This document shows positions 54,894 to 63,445 of a stretch of DNA of 64,000 nucleotides, piece by piece. Made by a program: the position numbers and the translations under genes. The notes under the pieces were generated by a model, which was not told where the DNA came from, did no database searches, and was given only the letters and a program-made list of their open reading frames with translations. Origin of the DNA: Bacteroidota bacterium (GTDB lineage Bacteria; Bacteroidota; Bacteroidia; NS11-12g; UBA955); assembly GCA_018333525.1 (NCBI GenBank), contig JAGXTF010000089.1:99771-163770 (forward strand), read 5' to 3'. Each line of letters begins with the position of its first letter. Position 1 is the first letter of the stretch.

Positions 54894-56177
54894 ATGTCAA
54901 CTTCCACCGAACGCGCAAAAAAACTCATTGCACAATTTTCAAAAATTAAACCTTTTGAACAGATTTTAGAAGAAATAAAACAAAAAAATCCCGCGGATCT
55001 GGAGGCAAAGGCAATACCCGGACCTATTAGCTGGACTGAAGATTCCAGACAAAAAAGAGTTGCATTTTTGGAAGCAGAAAAAAATATTTCGCTGGATTGG
55101 ATTTGCGGAAAAAAAACTTTTACAGATACAGAAGATTTGCGCGGAAATATTGAACAATATATAGGAATGACCATGGTTCCGACCGGTGTAGCAGGACCTG
55201 TAAGTATCAATGGAACCCTCGCTTCCGGTGATTATTATGTTCCAATGGCAACTACTGAGGGCGCACTAATTGCTTCTTATACCAGAGGTGCAAGGGCTAC
55301 CAGATTGTGCGGAGGTGTCACCAGTGTTTGCCTGACAGAAGCGGTGCAGCGCGCTCCGGTTTTTCGTTTTAACTCCTTAAGCGAAGTTGGAAAGTTCATG
55401 CAATGGCTGCTTGAAAATCATAGCTCGTTTCAGGATATCATTTCACAACATAGTAGATTCGCGCAATTGCAGGATCTGCGCTTGAATATGGAAGGCAATC
55501 AGGTATTGGTAATTCTGGAATACACCACAGGTGATGCGGCCGGACAAAATATGGCCACTATTTGCACCGATGCTTTATGCAGACATATTTTGGCCAATTG
55601 TCCTACTCAGCCCAAAGAGTGGTACATCGAAAGCAACTATTCGGGCGATAAAAAAGCGACCAGTGTTTCCTTCAGTACAGTGCGGGGAAAAAAAGTAACT
55701 GCTGAAGCATTAATTACCAGAGATGTGGTAAAAAATGTACTTTCAACTGTTCCGGAATCCATTGCACAATATTGGCAAACCAGTTCTGTGGCTGCGGTGC
55801 AAAGCGGGTCTATTGGGATTCAGGGACATTTTGCGAACGGGTTAACAGCTATTTTTCTCGCCTGCGGCCAGGACGTAGCATGTGTGGCTGAGGCTTATGT
55901 TGGAATCACGAGAATGGAAGTTACCAAATCTGGAGATTTATATGTTGCGGTTACATTGCCCAGCTTATTGGTGGGCACAGTTGGCGGAGGTACAGGTTTG
56001 CCCACGCAAAATGAATGTTTGAAATTACTCGATTGTCAGGGCCCCGGATCTGCAAGAAAATTGGCGGAAATTTGTGGCGCAACTGTTTTATGTGGGGAAT
56101 TGAGTATCGCAGCAGCACTGGCCGGAGGTCATTTTTCCAAAGCGCATAAAATATTCGGAAGAAAGAAAAAATCCTGA
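54894..56177 (+). CDS. Hydroxymethylglutaryl-CoA reductase, class I
   Basis: Makes mevalonate from HMG-CoA with NADPH, the committed step of the mevalonate route to isoprenoids. The 427-residue protein has class I motifs: IGMTMVPTGVAGP, ATTEGAL (catalytic Glu122), TGDAAGQNM, NYSGDKKATS (Lys253), CGQDVAC (Asp327), GTVGGGTGLPTQ, and His418 in the tail SKAHKIFGR. All four catalytic residues are conserved; membrane helices of eukaryotic HMGR are absent. It is the first gene of the eight-gene lipid-like operon. TATCATTG (54876-54883), one mismatch from TAnnTTTG, lies 10 bases before the start. Its stop and the next start share one base. Confidence 0.95.
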   Translation: MSTSTERAKKLIAQFSKIKPFEQILEEIKQKNPADLEAKAIPGPISWTEDSRQKRVAFLEAEKNISLDWICGKKTFTDTEDLRGNIEQYIGMTMVPTGVAGPVSINGTLASGDYYVPMATTEGALIASYTRGARATRLCGGVTSVCLTEAVQRAPVFRFNSLSEVGKFMQWLLENHSSFQDIISQHSRFAQLQDLRLNMEGNQVLVILEYTTGDAAGQNMATICTDALCRHILANCPTQPKEWYIESNYSGDKKATSVSFSTVRGKKVTAEALITRDVVKNVLSTVPESIAQYWQTSSVAAVQSGSIGIQGHFANGLTAIFLACGQDVACVAEAYVGITRMEVTKSGDLYVAVTLPSLLVGTVGGGTGLPTQNECLKLLDCQGPGSARKLAEICGATVLCGELSIAAALAGGHFSKAHKIFGRKKKS

Positions 56178-57100
56178 TGAAAAAACAGAATTTTATTGTC
56201 AGGTTTTACATCTACCAAAAGGAGAGATTTCCTTTTCTTTCCCATGGAATATTAATTTCAGTTTTTACATTTTCCGCTATTTCTTATTCGAGATTGAGCG
56301 CAGGAATTTCGAATTTTATTCCAATACAGGATTATCTGCTCGCCATTTTTAATACCATCACTTTATTTTTTTTACTGCGTGTTTCAGATGAGCATAAAGA
56401 TGCTGAGGACGATTTAAAATACAGAAAATACTTACCGGTTCCGCGAGGAATAATTCAATTGCGTGAATTGCGTTATGTGGCATATATTATTATCATTCTT
56501 CAAATAGCATTGCAGGCATATTTGCATCCCATCATGTTAATTCCATATGCGGCAATATTGGTTTATATGTACGCCATGCTGCGAGAATTTTGGGTTGCAG
56601 AATGGCTCAAAAAACACCAGTTTTGGTATGTGATTTCCCATATGTGGATCATTCCGTTTGTGGATGTATATGCAAGTGGTTATGACTGGATACTTGGTGG
56701 CAGAGAGGCCCCGGTGGGTCTGCTTCTATTCTTTGCTGTTTCGTTTTGCAATGGGGTAGTTTTGGAAATTGGCAGAAAAATAAAAGCACCACATTTGGAA
56801 GAACCGGGTGTAGTTTCTTATTCCGGTTTAATGGGGAAAAAAGCACCCTGGATTTGGTATCTGATTTTGGTTGCAACGGGCATTCTGGCTTCCCTAGCTG
56901 CATATTTTGCGCATCTGGGTATGACGGTATACCTGGTTTTCAGCGTATTAATTATTTGCAATTTGATACCGGTAATTTTATTTCAAAAAAGACAGGATAA
57001 ATTCAGCGGAAAATGGATAGAGCATGCTTCGGGAATCTGGACTATTTTAATGTATCTCACCTTGGGTGCCGCCCCAATGATGGATAGACTTTTCTTATGA
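56177..57100 (+). CDS. UbiA-family prenyltransferase
   Basis: A 307-residue membrane protein of the UbiA superfamily, which joins a polyprenyl diphosphate to an acceptor. About eight helices. First aspartate motif RVSDEHKDAEDDLKYR (Asp71, Asp75, Asp79), followed by YLPVPRG. The second motif is atypical: EIGRKIKAPHLEEPG (Glu197, Arg200, Lys201) in place of the usual DxxxD. The lipid acceptor may therefore differ from quinone precursors. It starts on the HMGR stop (TGATG) and its own end overlaps the next gene by four bases. Confidence 0.88.
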   Translation: MKKQNFIVRFYIYQKERFPFLSHGILISVFTFSAISYSRLSAGISNFIPIQDYLLAIFNTITLFFLLRVSDEHKDAEDDLKYRKYLPVPRGIIQLRELRYVAYIIIILQIALQAYLHPIMLIPYAAILVYMYAMLREFWVAEWLKKHQFWYVISHMWIIPFVDVYASGYDWILGGREAPVGLLLFFAVSFCNGVVLEIGRKIKAPHLEEPGVVSYSGLMGKKAPWIWYLILVATGILASLAAYFAHLGMTVYLVFSVLIICNLIPVILFQKRQDKFSGKWIEHASGIWTILMYLTLGAAPMMDRLFL

Positions 57101-59619
57101 AATCACTTTTTAATCCGGAAAATATTTCTTCTGAAACTTATGGCAATAAGGCATTTTCATTATTACAACTTCGCGATTGGGGCTTTCCGGTACCTGAATT
57201 TATTGTGCTTCCCGCAACTGCATTTGATGCAAAAGGACAATTCACTTCAGAATTTATTTTACAGGAATTTCAATCCAAAATTCAAAACCGTTTTCAAGAA
57301 AATATTTTTTTCGCAGTGCGGTCGTCTACCAATGCAGAGGACAATCCGGAATTCAGTTATGCAGGGCAATTCCGCACGGAGCTATTTGTGAAAAAAGAGC
57401 AACTGCAAGAGGCTGTTTTGCGTGTGGTGGATTCCGTTCATTCCGTTTTGAAATCGGAATACGGAAATATTAAAACTCCAAAAATGGCTGTAATTATACA
57501 GGAAATGGTAAATGCAGAAGTTTCAGGAGTTGCCTTTGGTGCAGACCCGGTAACCGGAGCCAGAGATACTGCTGTGATTTCAGCGGTTTGGGGTTTGGGA
57601 GAAGGTTTGGTTAGTGGAGCCCTGAATGCCGATGTATGGAGAATAAAAGGCAATCAAATGGCGCATATTCCGGCTGAAAGAATAGAGGCATTTCGTTTAG
57701 ATCCTGAAATGGGATATGGTGTAAAAGCCATGGAACTTTCTCAGGATGAAACATCAAATGCCCCGTTGGAAACGGAACATCTGAAAATAGTAACCAATTG
57801 GTTACAGAAACTGTTGCAATTGACCGGAACGTATCCCGATATCGAATTTGCATGCGATAAAAATCGCATGTATTTGTTGCAATGCAGGCCTATAACCACA
57901 TTAAATAAAATACCGGATAAAAGTGGTGCCGAAGTAGTTTGGGATAATAGCAATATTATAGAGAGTTATCCTGGTTTGACATTACCATTAACATTTTCTT
58001 TTATCAACGGTGTTTATGAAGCGGTGTATAAGGAATTCAGTGCAGTAATGGGAATTCGGAAAAAAACCATTCAGGCAAATGCGGAACTGTACCGCAATAT
58101 GTTGGGTTTAATTCAAGGCGGGGTATACTATAACCTCAACAGTTGGTACGGGGCATTGGCACTGTTGCCGGGCTATACCCTGAATGCGGGTTTTATGGAA
58201 AAGATGATGGGGGTGAAGGAAAAGCTCGATATACGGGTAAAACCAAAATCTGGTTTACGGGAAATTCTGGATATAGCATTTGCCATTCGCAAAATCCTGG
58301 GCAACCTCAGAACCGCAAAGAAACAACGGGATATTTTTTACAAAGAATTTTATGAAGTATTGTACCATCCGCGATTTTCGAATGTTGCAGGCAAAGGGAC
58401 TTGGGAACTGGTGCAGGATTACCGCGAATTCGAAACTACGCTCACATCCAAATGGAAAGCTCCGTTGGTAAATGATTTTTTTTGCATGATCTATTTTGGA
58501 TTGCTTCAGAAACAGGCTGTAAAACTTGCGGGAGATGCATATCCCAATTTGCACAACGATCTGTTGTCGGGCGCGAAGGATGTAGTTTCCGCAGAGCCTG
58601 TAAAACTGATAAGAAACATGCTAAAGGAAATTAAAAGTTCGGTGGATTGGAAGAATAAGTTTGAAGAAGAAAATGAACAAATATTATCTCAGGAATTATT
58701 GAAAAATTCATCAAAAATTGGGAAATTGTTCCAGGAGTATATTGAAAAATGGGGAGACAGAACGGTGGCAGAATTGAAGCTGGAAACCATTACCTACCGC
58801 ATGCAACCTGAGCTTCTGGTGCGGGTTTTGCGCAACCAGCTGGATGGCGAAATGAAACAAAACGGGTATCGGGATGATTCCAGAAAAAGTGCTGAGGAGT
58901 TTGTTGCAATGGCTTTGCGGGGCAAACCAATCAAACGTTGGTGGTTTCATTATATTTCCAAAAAAGCGGGATATTTTGTGAGCAACAGGGAGAATTTGCG
59001 ATATGAGAGAACGCGTGGATTTGCCAAGGTGCGCGAGATATTTCTGCAAATTGGAATTCAATGGAAAGCAAGTGGACAGCTGGAAAATGCAAGGGATATA
59101 TTTTATTTAAAAAAGGAAGAAATATTTGATTTTACTGAAGGGAAAACTCCTGATTTAAATCTGAAGTCATTGGTTGAATTGCGGAAAGAGTCCTACATCG
59201 GATTTGAAACACAACATCCTGCGGAAAGAATAACCACATGGTTACCAGTTTATTTGGGTAATAATTTTGAAAGCAAATGGCACAACTCTGTGTTAACCGG
59301 GGATTTGAAAGGAATTCCGTGTAGTGCGGGAGTGGTAACCGCAAAAGTGCGTTTTATCACTGATCCATATTCAGTTGCTTCACTTAACGGAGATATCATT
59401 GTTACCGAATCCACAGATCCGGGCTGGACAGCTTTGTTTGCAACAGCCGGCGGGATATTGGTACAAAGGGGAAGTTTATTGAGTCATGCTGCCATTGTGA
59501 GCAGAGAAATGGGCATTCCCTGTATTGTCGCCATACCGGAATTGATGAGCAGGTTGGAAAATGGAGATTTGGTGATGATGGATGGAAGCACGGGAATGAT
59601 ACTTAAAATGGAAAACTAA
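57097..59619 (+). CDS. Rifampin-phosphotransferase/PEP-synthase-like enzyme
   Basis: An 840-residue protein with the three-domain layout of rifampin phosphotransferase and PEP synthase. N-terminal ATP-grasp domain with FFAVRSSTNAEDNPEFSYAGQF (74-82 core) and PDIEFACDKNRMYLLQCRPIT; a large middle domain (about 310-720), mostly helical, of its own; and a C-terminal swivelling domain with phospho-His797 in QRGSLLSHAAIVSREMGIPCIV. Such enzymes split ATP to AMP and phosphate and pass the beta-phosphate through the His to an acceptor. A PEP-synthase barrel domain is missing, so pyruvate is not the acceptor; its operon suggests a lipid or lipid precursor. Four-base overlap with the UbiA gene. Confidence 0.88.
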   Translation: MKSLFNPENISSETYGNKAFSLLQLRDWGFPVPEFIVLPATAFDAKGQFTSEFILQEFQSKIQNRFQENIFFAVRSSTNAEDNPEFSYAGQFRTELFVKKEQLQEAVLRVVDSVHSVLKSEYGNIKTPKMAVIIQEMVNAEVSGVAFGADPVTGARDTAVISAVWGLGEGLVSGALNADVWRIKGNQMAHIPAERIEAFRLDPEMGYGVKAMELSQDETSNAPLETEHLKIVTNWLQKLLQLTGTYPDIEFACDKNRMYLLQCRPITTLNKIPDKSGAEVVWDNSNIIESYPGLTLPLTFSFINGVYEAVYKEFSAVMGIRKKTIQANAELYRNMLGLIQGGVYYNLNSWYGALALLPGYTLNAGFMEKMMGVKEKLDIRVKPKSGLREILDIAFAIRKILGNLRTAKKQRDIFYKEFYEVLYHPRFSNVAGKGTWELVQDYREFETTLTSKWKAPLVNDFFCMIYFGLLQKQAVKLAGDAYPNLHNDLLSGAKDVVSAEPVKLIRNMLKEIKSSVDWKNKFEEENEQILSQELLKNSSKIGKLFQEYIEKWGDRTVAELKLETITYRMQPELLVRVLRNQLDGEMKQNGYRDDSRKSAEEFVAMALRGKPIKRWWFHYISKKAGYFVSNRENLRYERTRGFAKVREIFLQIGIQWKASGQLENARDIFYLKKEEIFDFTEGKTPDLNLKSLVELRKESYIGFETQHPAERITTWLPVYLGNNFESKWHNSVLTGDLKGIPCSAGVVTAKVRFITDPYSVASLNGDIIVTESTDPGWTALFATAGGILVQRGSLLSHAAIVSREMGIPCIVAIPELMSRLENGDLVMMDGSTGMILKMEN

Positions 59620-59620
59620 A

Positions 59621-60703
59621 TTGAAAAGGGGATTAGCCATACCAATCATTCGATATGCCAATTGCTGGGAGGACGCATCTGTTTTGTTGCGCGCCCTGCA
59701 AATGGGAAAATGGAAAAAATATGTATCCATTGCCTCCGGTGGTGACAATACTTTTTCATTGCTGTTGCTGGAACCAGAATTGGTTGTGGGCTTTGATCTC
59801 AACCCGGTGCAATTGCATTTGTGCGAATTAAAAACCATTGCAATCAAACATCTGGAATATGAATCCTGCGTGGCATTTTTGGGTTTTTCAGCATCGCAAA
59901 ATCGATGGGAAACTTATCAGAAAATACGGGAATATTTATCGGAAGAAGCGAGAAATTATTTCGATGAACAGGGAAAAAGCATCAAAAAGGGAATAATTAA
60001 ATGCGGAAAATTTGAAAGATATTTTGAAAAATTTCGCAAATACCTGATGCCTTGGATTCACAGCAAAAGGAGTATTCGAAAACTGCTGACATTCAAATCT
60101 GCTGAAATGCAGGAGAATTATTATAACCATGGTTGGAATACCAGGAGTTGGAAATGGTTATTCCGCTTGTTTTACAGCCGTACCATTATGGGTTTGTTCG
60201 GTCGCAGTCCGCGGTTTCATAAATATGTGGAGTTTAATGTCGGCGATTTTATTTATCAACGCGCTGAAAAACATTTACGGAGTACTTTATGTCAGGAAAA
60301 CGAATACCTGCATTTTATTTTCAAGGGCTTTTTTTCTCCGCGACTTCCGGTTTATATGCGCAAAGAAAATTTCGCCAATATTAAAAACAGGTTGCATGTT
60401 CTACAATGGTTTTTGGGGGATTTGAGCGCAGTTTTGGATAAAACCGGTGCAGTGGATGGATGCAATTTGTCGGATATTTTTGAATACATGAGTGAGGAAG
60501 AAACTGCTGTTCATGCCAGAAATATAGCAGATCATTTAAATCCCGGAGGCAGGGTTGTATATTGGAATCTGATGGTAGAAAGGAATCTGGCAAATTTTAA
60601 AGGGGAATTGGGAAAGCTGGAAAATCTGGAGCAGGAACTTGCAGAAACCGATAAGGGATTTTTTTACAAAGGGATAAAATTAAATGAAAAACAACATGTC
60701 TGA
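59621..60703 (+). CDS. BtaA-like S-adenosylmethionine:lipid 3-amino-3-carboxypropyltransferase (DUF3419)
   Basis: A 360-residue protein of the DUF3419/BtaA family. BtaA moves the 3-amino-3-carboxypropyl group of SAM to diacylglycerol, the first step to betaine lipids. Motifs: YANCWEDASVLLRAL (12-26), SIASGGDNTFSLLLLEP and VVGFDLNPVQLHLCELK (SAM site, Asp59), GKFERYFEKFRKYLMPWIH, FSPRLPVYMRKENFANIK, and the late SDIFEYMSEEE. The start is a TTG one base after the upstream stop, plausible in this packed operon. The methyltransferase partner BtaB, needed for the trimethylated betaine group, is absent here. The true acceptor lipid is unknown. Confidence 0.9.
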   Translation: MKRGLAIPIIRYANCWEDASVLLRALQMGKWKKYVSIASGGDNTFSLLLLEPELVVGFDLNPVQLHLCELKTIAIKHLEYESCVAFLGFSASQNRWETYQKIREYLSEEARNYFDEQGKSIKKGIIKCGKFERYFEKFRKYLMPWIHSKRSIRKLLTFKSAEMQENYYNHGWNTRSWKWLFRLFYSRTIMGLFGRSPRFHKYVEFNVGDFIYQRAEKHLRSTLCQENEYLHFIFKGFFSPRLPVYMRKENFANIKNRLHVLQWFLGDLSAVLDKTGAVDGCNLSDIFEYMSEEETAVHARNIADHLNPGGRVVYWNLMVERNLANFKGELGKLENLEQELAETDKGFFYKGIKLNEKQHV

Positions 60704-61397
60704 AATGCTCTGGTTTTTAATATTAGGAAGTATTTTTTTATTGCTGTTTGCAATTGGAGAATACTTGTTTCGAAGGAGAAAATGGGATGCGGAACATACC
60801 CGGAAACTGGTGCACGTTGGCTCCGGATTGTTGGCATTGACATTCCCTTTGGTATTTGAGAACCACTGGTGGGTGCTTGGACTTTGTGGATCTTTTTATC
60901 TGATTTTAATATCCAGCAAAAAATTCGGATTTTTGGAATCCATTAATGGCGTAGATCGCATTACATATGGAAGTGATTTATTCCCGGTTGCGGTTTACGT
61001 GTTGTTTTTATGGTACCAAAGAAATGTGGGAAGTGCAACACCAGAAATTGGTTTATCCTATAAACTGCTATATCTGTATTACCATCCTTTGTTAACTCTC
61101 GCTATCTGCGATCCGGTTGCTGCTCTTGTGGGACGAAGGTTTCAATGGATTCCTTTAACAGTTTTTGGCCATACAAAAACCATTGCAGGGAGTTTGGCAT
61201 TTTGCATAACCTCCATTACCATTTGCATTGGTTTGTATTATGTGTTTGGCGAATATTATTGGAAAGAATTTGGTATTTTATATTTATTGGTAACCGGTGT
61301 AGTAACTGCAGTAGCCGAATTCATCAGTACCAAAGGCATAGACAATTTTGTAATTGTTGCGGTAGCAGCAATTCTGGATTATTTATTTTTTATATGA
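60684..61397 (+). CDS. Dolichol/phytol-kinase-like CTP-dependent membrane kinase
   Basis: A 237-residue membrane protein with about seven helices, of the SEC59/VTE5/FolK family that phosphorylates polyprenols (dolichol, phytol, farnesol) with CTP. Landmarks are HTRKLVHVGSGLLALTFP, the YGSDLFPVAVY segment, AICDPVAALVGRRF, FGHTKTIAGSLAF, and EFISTKGIDNFVIVAVAA. The enzyme should make a prenyl monophosphate or a lipid phosphate. It overlaps the BtaA-like gene by 20 bases; a start at the fifth codon is also possible. The next gene begins one base after its stop. Confidence 0.87.
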   Translation: MKNNMSEMLWFLILGSIFLLLFAIGEYLFRRRKWDAEHTRKLVHVGSGLLALTFPLVFENHWWVLGLCGSFYLILISSKKFGFLESINGVDRITYGSDLFPVAVYVLFLWYQRNVGSATPEIGLSYKLLYLYYHPLLTLAICDPVAALVGRRFQWIPLTVFGHTKTIAGSLAFCITSITICIGLYYVFGEYYWKEFGILYLLVTGVVTAVAEFISTKGIDNFVIVAVAAILDYLFFI

Positions 61398-61398
61398 T

Positions 61399-62880
61399 AT
61401 GAATATCTATTCTGTTTTCGAGAAATCGGCTGTCCTTTACGGAAACAGAATTGCTTTGATTCATGGCAAAAACAAAATCACCTATAGTGAAATGGAATCG
61501 CGCATACGCGCAGCGGAACGTTCGTTGCGGAATTGCGGTATTCAAAAAGGGGACAGAATATTGGTATTTGTACCCATGGGAATTGAGTTGTATATCGCAG
61601 TGCTTGCCATTTTCAGAATGGGCGCAGTGGTAGTATTGGTAGATCAATGGGCGAGTCAGGAAAGGGTAAAAAACTGTTTGATAGCGGCACCTTGTGTGGC
61701 CATGATTTGCAATAAAGTTACCCGATGGATATCCTATTGGAATCCCCAATTCTGGAAATTAAAAAAAATAATTCCCGGAAGAATAAAAAGTGTTGAAACA
61801 GAAACGGAAAACATGCTGGATCATGAAGAGGCGCTGATAACCTTTACTTCGGGAAGTACCGGTTTGCCAAAGGCTGCGAATCGCACACACGGATTTTTAA
61901 ATGCGCAGTTAAATGCTTTAATTCCATACATTCCTAAAGACATTTCCCATCCTGTTTTATGCACCTTGCCGGTAATTACCTTGTTGAATTTGTCCCTCGG
62001 GAAAACTACGGTGTTGCCCAATTTTCCACTCAAACAACACAAATTCCAGGTGAGAAAAATGTATGAAAATATGGTGAAAAATAATGTTGCTGAAATTATT
62101 TCATCTCCTTTTTATATTCATGAACTTGCCAATATGGGATTTCCGGGAACTCTGGAACTGGTACTTACCGGAGGCGGAGCGGTATTTGTGGAAGACGCCA
62201 AAAAATGGCTGGCAAAATCCGAACAAATTCAATTTACGATATTTTATGGTTCCACAGAATGCGAACCTGTAAGCCACATTAATGCGCATGATTTACTGCA
62301 ATATGAAATGCATAGGGGATTGGCAGTTGGGCGTGTAGATGCAAACACAAATGTTGCGATTATTCCGTTTCTGGATTCCGGTTACCATTCGATTGCAGAT
62401 GCTGTTTGGGAGTCTATGGTTCAGAATGAAAAAGCCGGGGAAATAGTAGTTGCAGGAGACCATGTTTTAACTTCCTATATTGGACTTTCTGAGCATGAAT
62501 TGTCAAATAAAATCAGGGTGGGAGACATGCTGTGGCACCGCACCGGAGATGCCGGTTTATTCGTTGGAGACATGTTGTTTTTATTGGGCAGGGCTGCAGA
62601 ACGGATTGACCATGAAAATGGAAGTATATTCCCTTTTGAAGCAGAAATGTTGTTGCGCAGGATGTTCGGTTATTCTGCAGGAACCCTGATTAAAACAGAT
62701 AAGGGACCCACACTGGTTTTGGATAAAAAGCAAAAAGGGATTGAAACCGAATTGTTACAGATTTTTAAGGAGCGATGGAACCTGGAACCTGTATTTGTAT
62801 ATGTGGAGGAAATTCCGATGGATCCCAGGCACCATAGCAAAATACTTTACGACAAACTGAGAGTCTATGCCACAGAATAA
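61399..62880 (+). CDS. OleC-like adenylate-forming (ANL superfamily) ligase
   Basis: A 493-residue ATP-dependent acyl ligase. P-loop TFTSGSTGLPKAANRTHG (about 148-165), FYGSTECEPVSH, HRTGDAGLFVGDMLFLLGR, and the C-terminal lysine region DPRHHSKILYDKL. The PRHHSK/PRHNAK form of the last motif and the overall plan resemble OleC, which makes beta-lactones from beta-hydroxy acids, more than ordinary acyl-CoA synthetases. It may adenylate a fatty or other hydroxy acid for the lipid product. Reaction not provable from sequence. Ends overlapping the next gene by 14 bases. Confidence 0.87.
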   Translation: MNIYSVFEKSAVLYGNRIALIHGKNKITYSEMESRIRAAERSLRNCGIQKGDRILVFVPMGIELYIAVLAIFRMGAVVVLVDQWASQERVKNCLIAAPCVAMICNKVTRWISYWNPQFWKLKKIIPGRIKSVETETENMLDHEEALITFTSGSTGLPKAANRTHGFLNAQLNALIPYIPKDISHPVLCTLPVITLLNLSLGKTTVLPNFPLKQHKFQVRKMYENMVKNNVAEIISSPFYIHELANMGFPGTLELVLTGGGAVFVEDAKKWLAKSEQIQFTIFYGSTECEPVSHINAHDLLQYEMHRGLAVGRVDANTNVAIIPFLDSGYHSIADAVWESMVQNEKAGEIVVAGDHVLTSYIGLSEHELSNKIRVGDMLWHRTGDAGLFVGDMLFLLGRAAERIDHENGSIFPFEAEMLLRRMFGYSAGTLIKTDKGPTLVLDKKQKGIETELLQIFKERWNLEPVFVYVEEIPMDPRHHSKILYDKLRVYATE

Positions 62881-63445
62881 AGAAAGGATTTTTACCATTC
62901 CCAATTTTTTGAGTGCCTATCGCCTGCTCTCTTTTCCTTTCATTTTGTTACTCATCTTAAACAACAAAGAAGGTTTGGTGGCCATTTTAATATGTATCAA
63001 CCTGGTTACAGATATTCTGGATGGAATCATTGCACGCGTATTTCATATGCAAACCAAACTTGGTGCCCGCCTGGATTCACTGGCAGATGTGGGTACTTAT
63101 ATTTTGGTTTTCTGGGCTCTTTACCTTTTTAAAAGAGAAGAACTTGGAATGGATATGGTGGGTGTTTGGTTGTTTTTAGGCATGTATATTTTCACCCATT
63201 TGGTAGCCCTGATTAAATTCAAAACCTTTCCCAGTTTGCATTTGTACTCTATAAAAATCACAGGGTATTTACAGGGGATTTATTTCTTTCTGCTGTTCGC
63301 ATACTTGCATGTGAGTTGGTGGTTTTGGATTGCAATAGGGTGGGGAATGGTAGCCTGGACTGAGGAATTTCTGGTGTTAATATGGTTAAAAGAAATGCAG
63401 TCCAATTGCAAAAGTATTTTTCATTTGATTCGAAATAAGCAATGA
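62867..63445 (+). CDS. CDP-alcohol phosphatidyltransferase family protein
   Basis: A 192-residue, six-helix membrane enzyme that transfers a phospholipid-type group from a CDP-activated alcohol. The family motif is complete at residues 49-74: Asp49, Asp52-Gly53, Ala56-Arg57, eight residues, Gly66, Asp70 and Asp74. The identity of the alcohol (glycerol-P, inositol, prenol or other) cannot be predicted. It overlaps the ligase gene by 14 bases and the CdsA gene by four, making it part of the same transcript and presumably of the same pathway. Confidence 0.93.
   Translation: MPQNKERIFTIPNFLSAYRLLSFPFILLLILNNKEGLVAILICINLVTDILDGIIARVFHMQTKLGARLDSLADVGTYILVFWALYLFKREELGMDMVGVWLFLGMYIFTHLVALIKFKTFPSLHLYSIKITGYLQGIYFFLLFAYLHVSWWFWIAIGWGMVAWTEEFLVLIWLKEMQSNCKSIFHLIRNKQ

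Noticed and set aside
61399..62880. Olefin (OleABCD) biosynthesis
   Set aside because: No OleA thiolase, OleB hydrolase or OleD reductase is nearby, so only the ligase is OleC-like.
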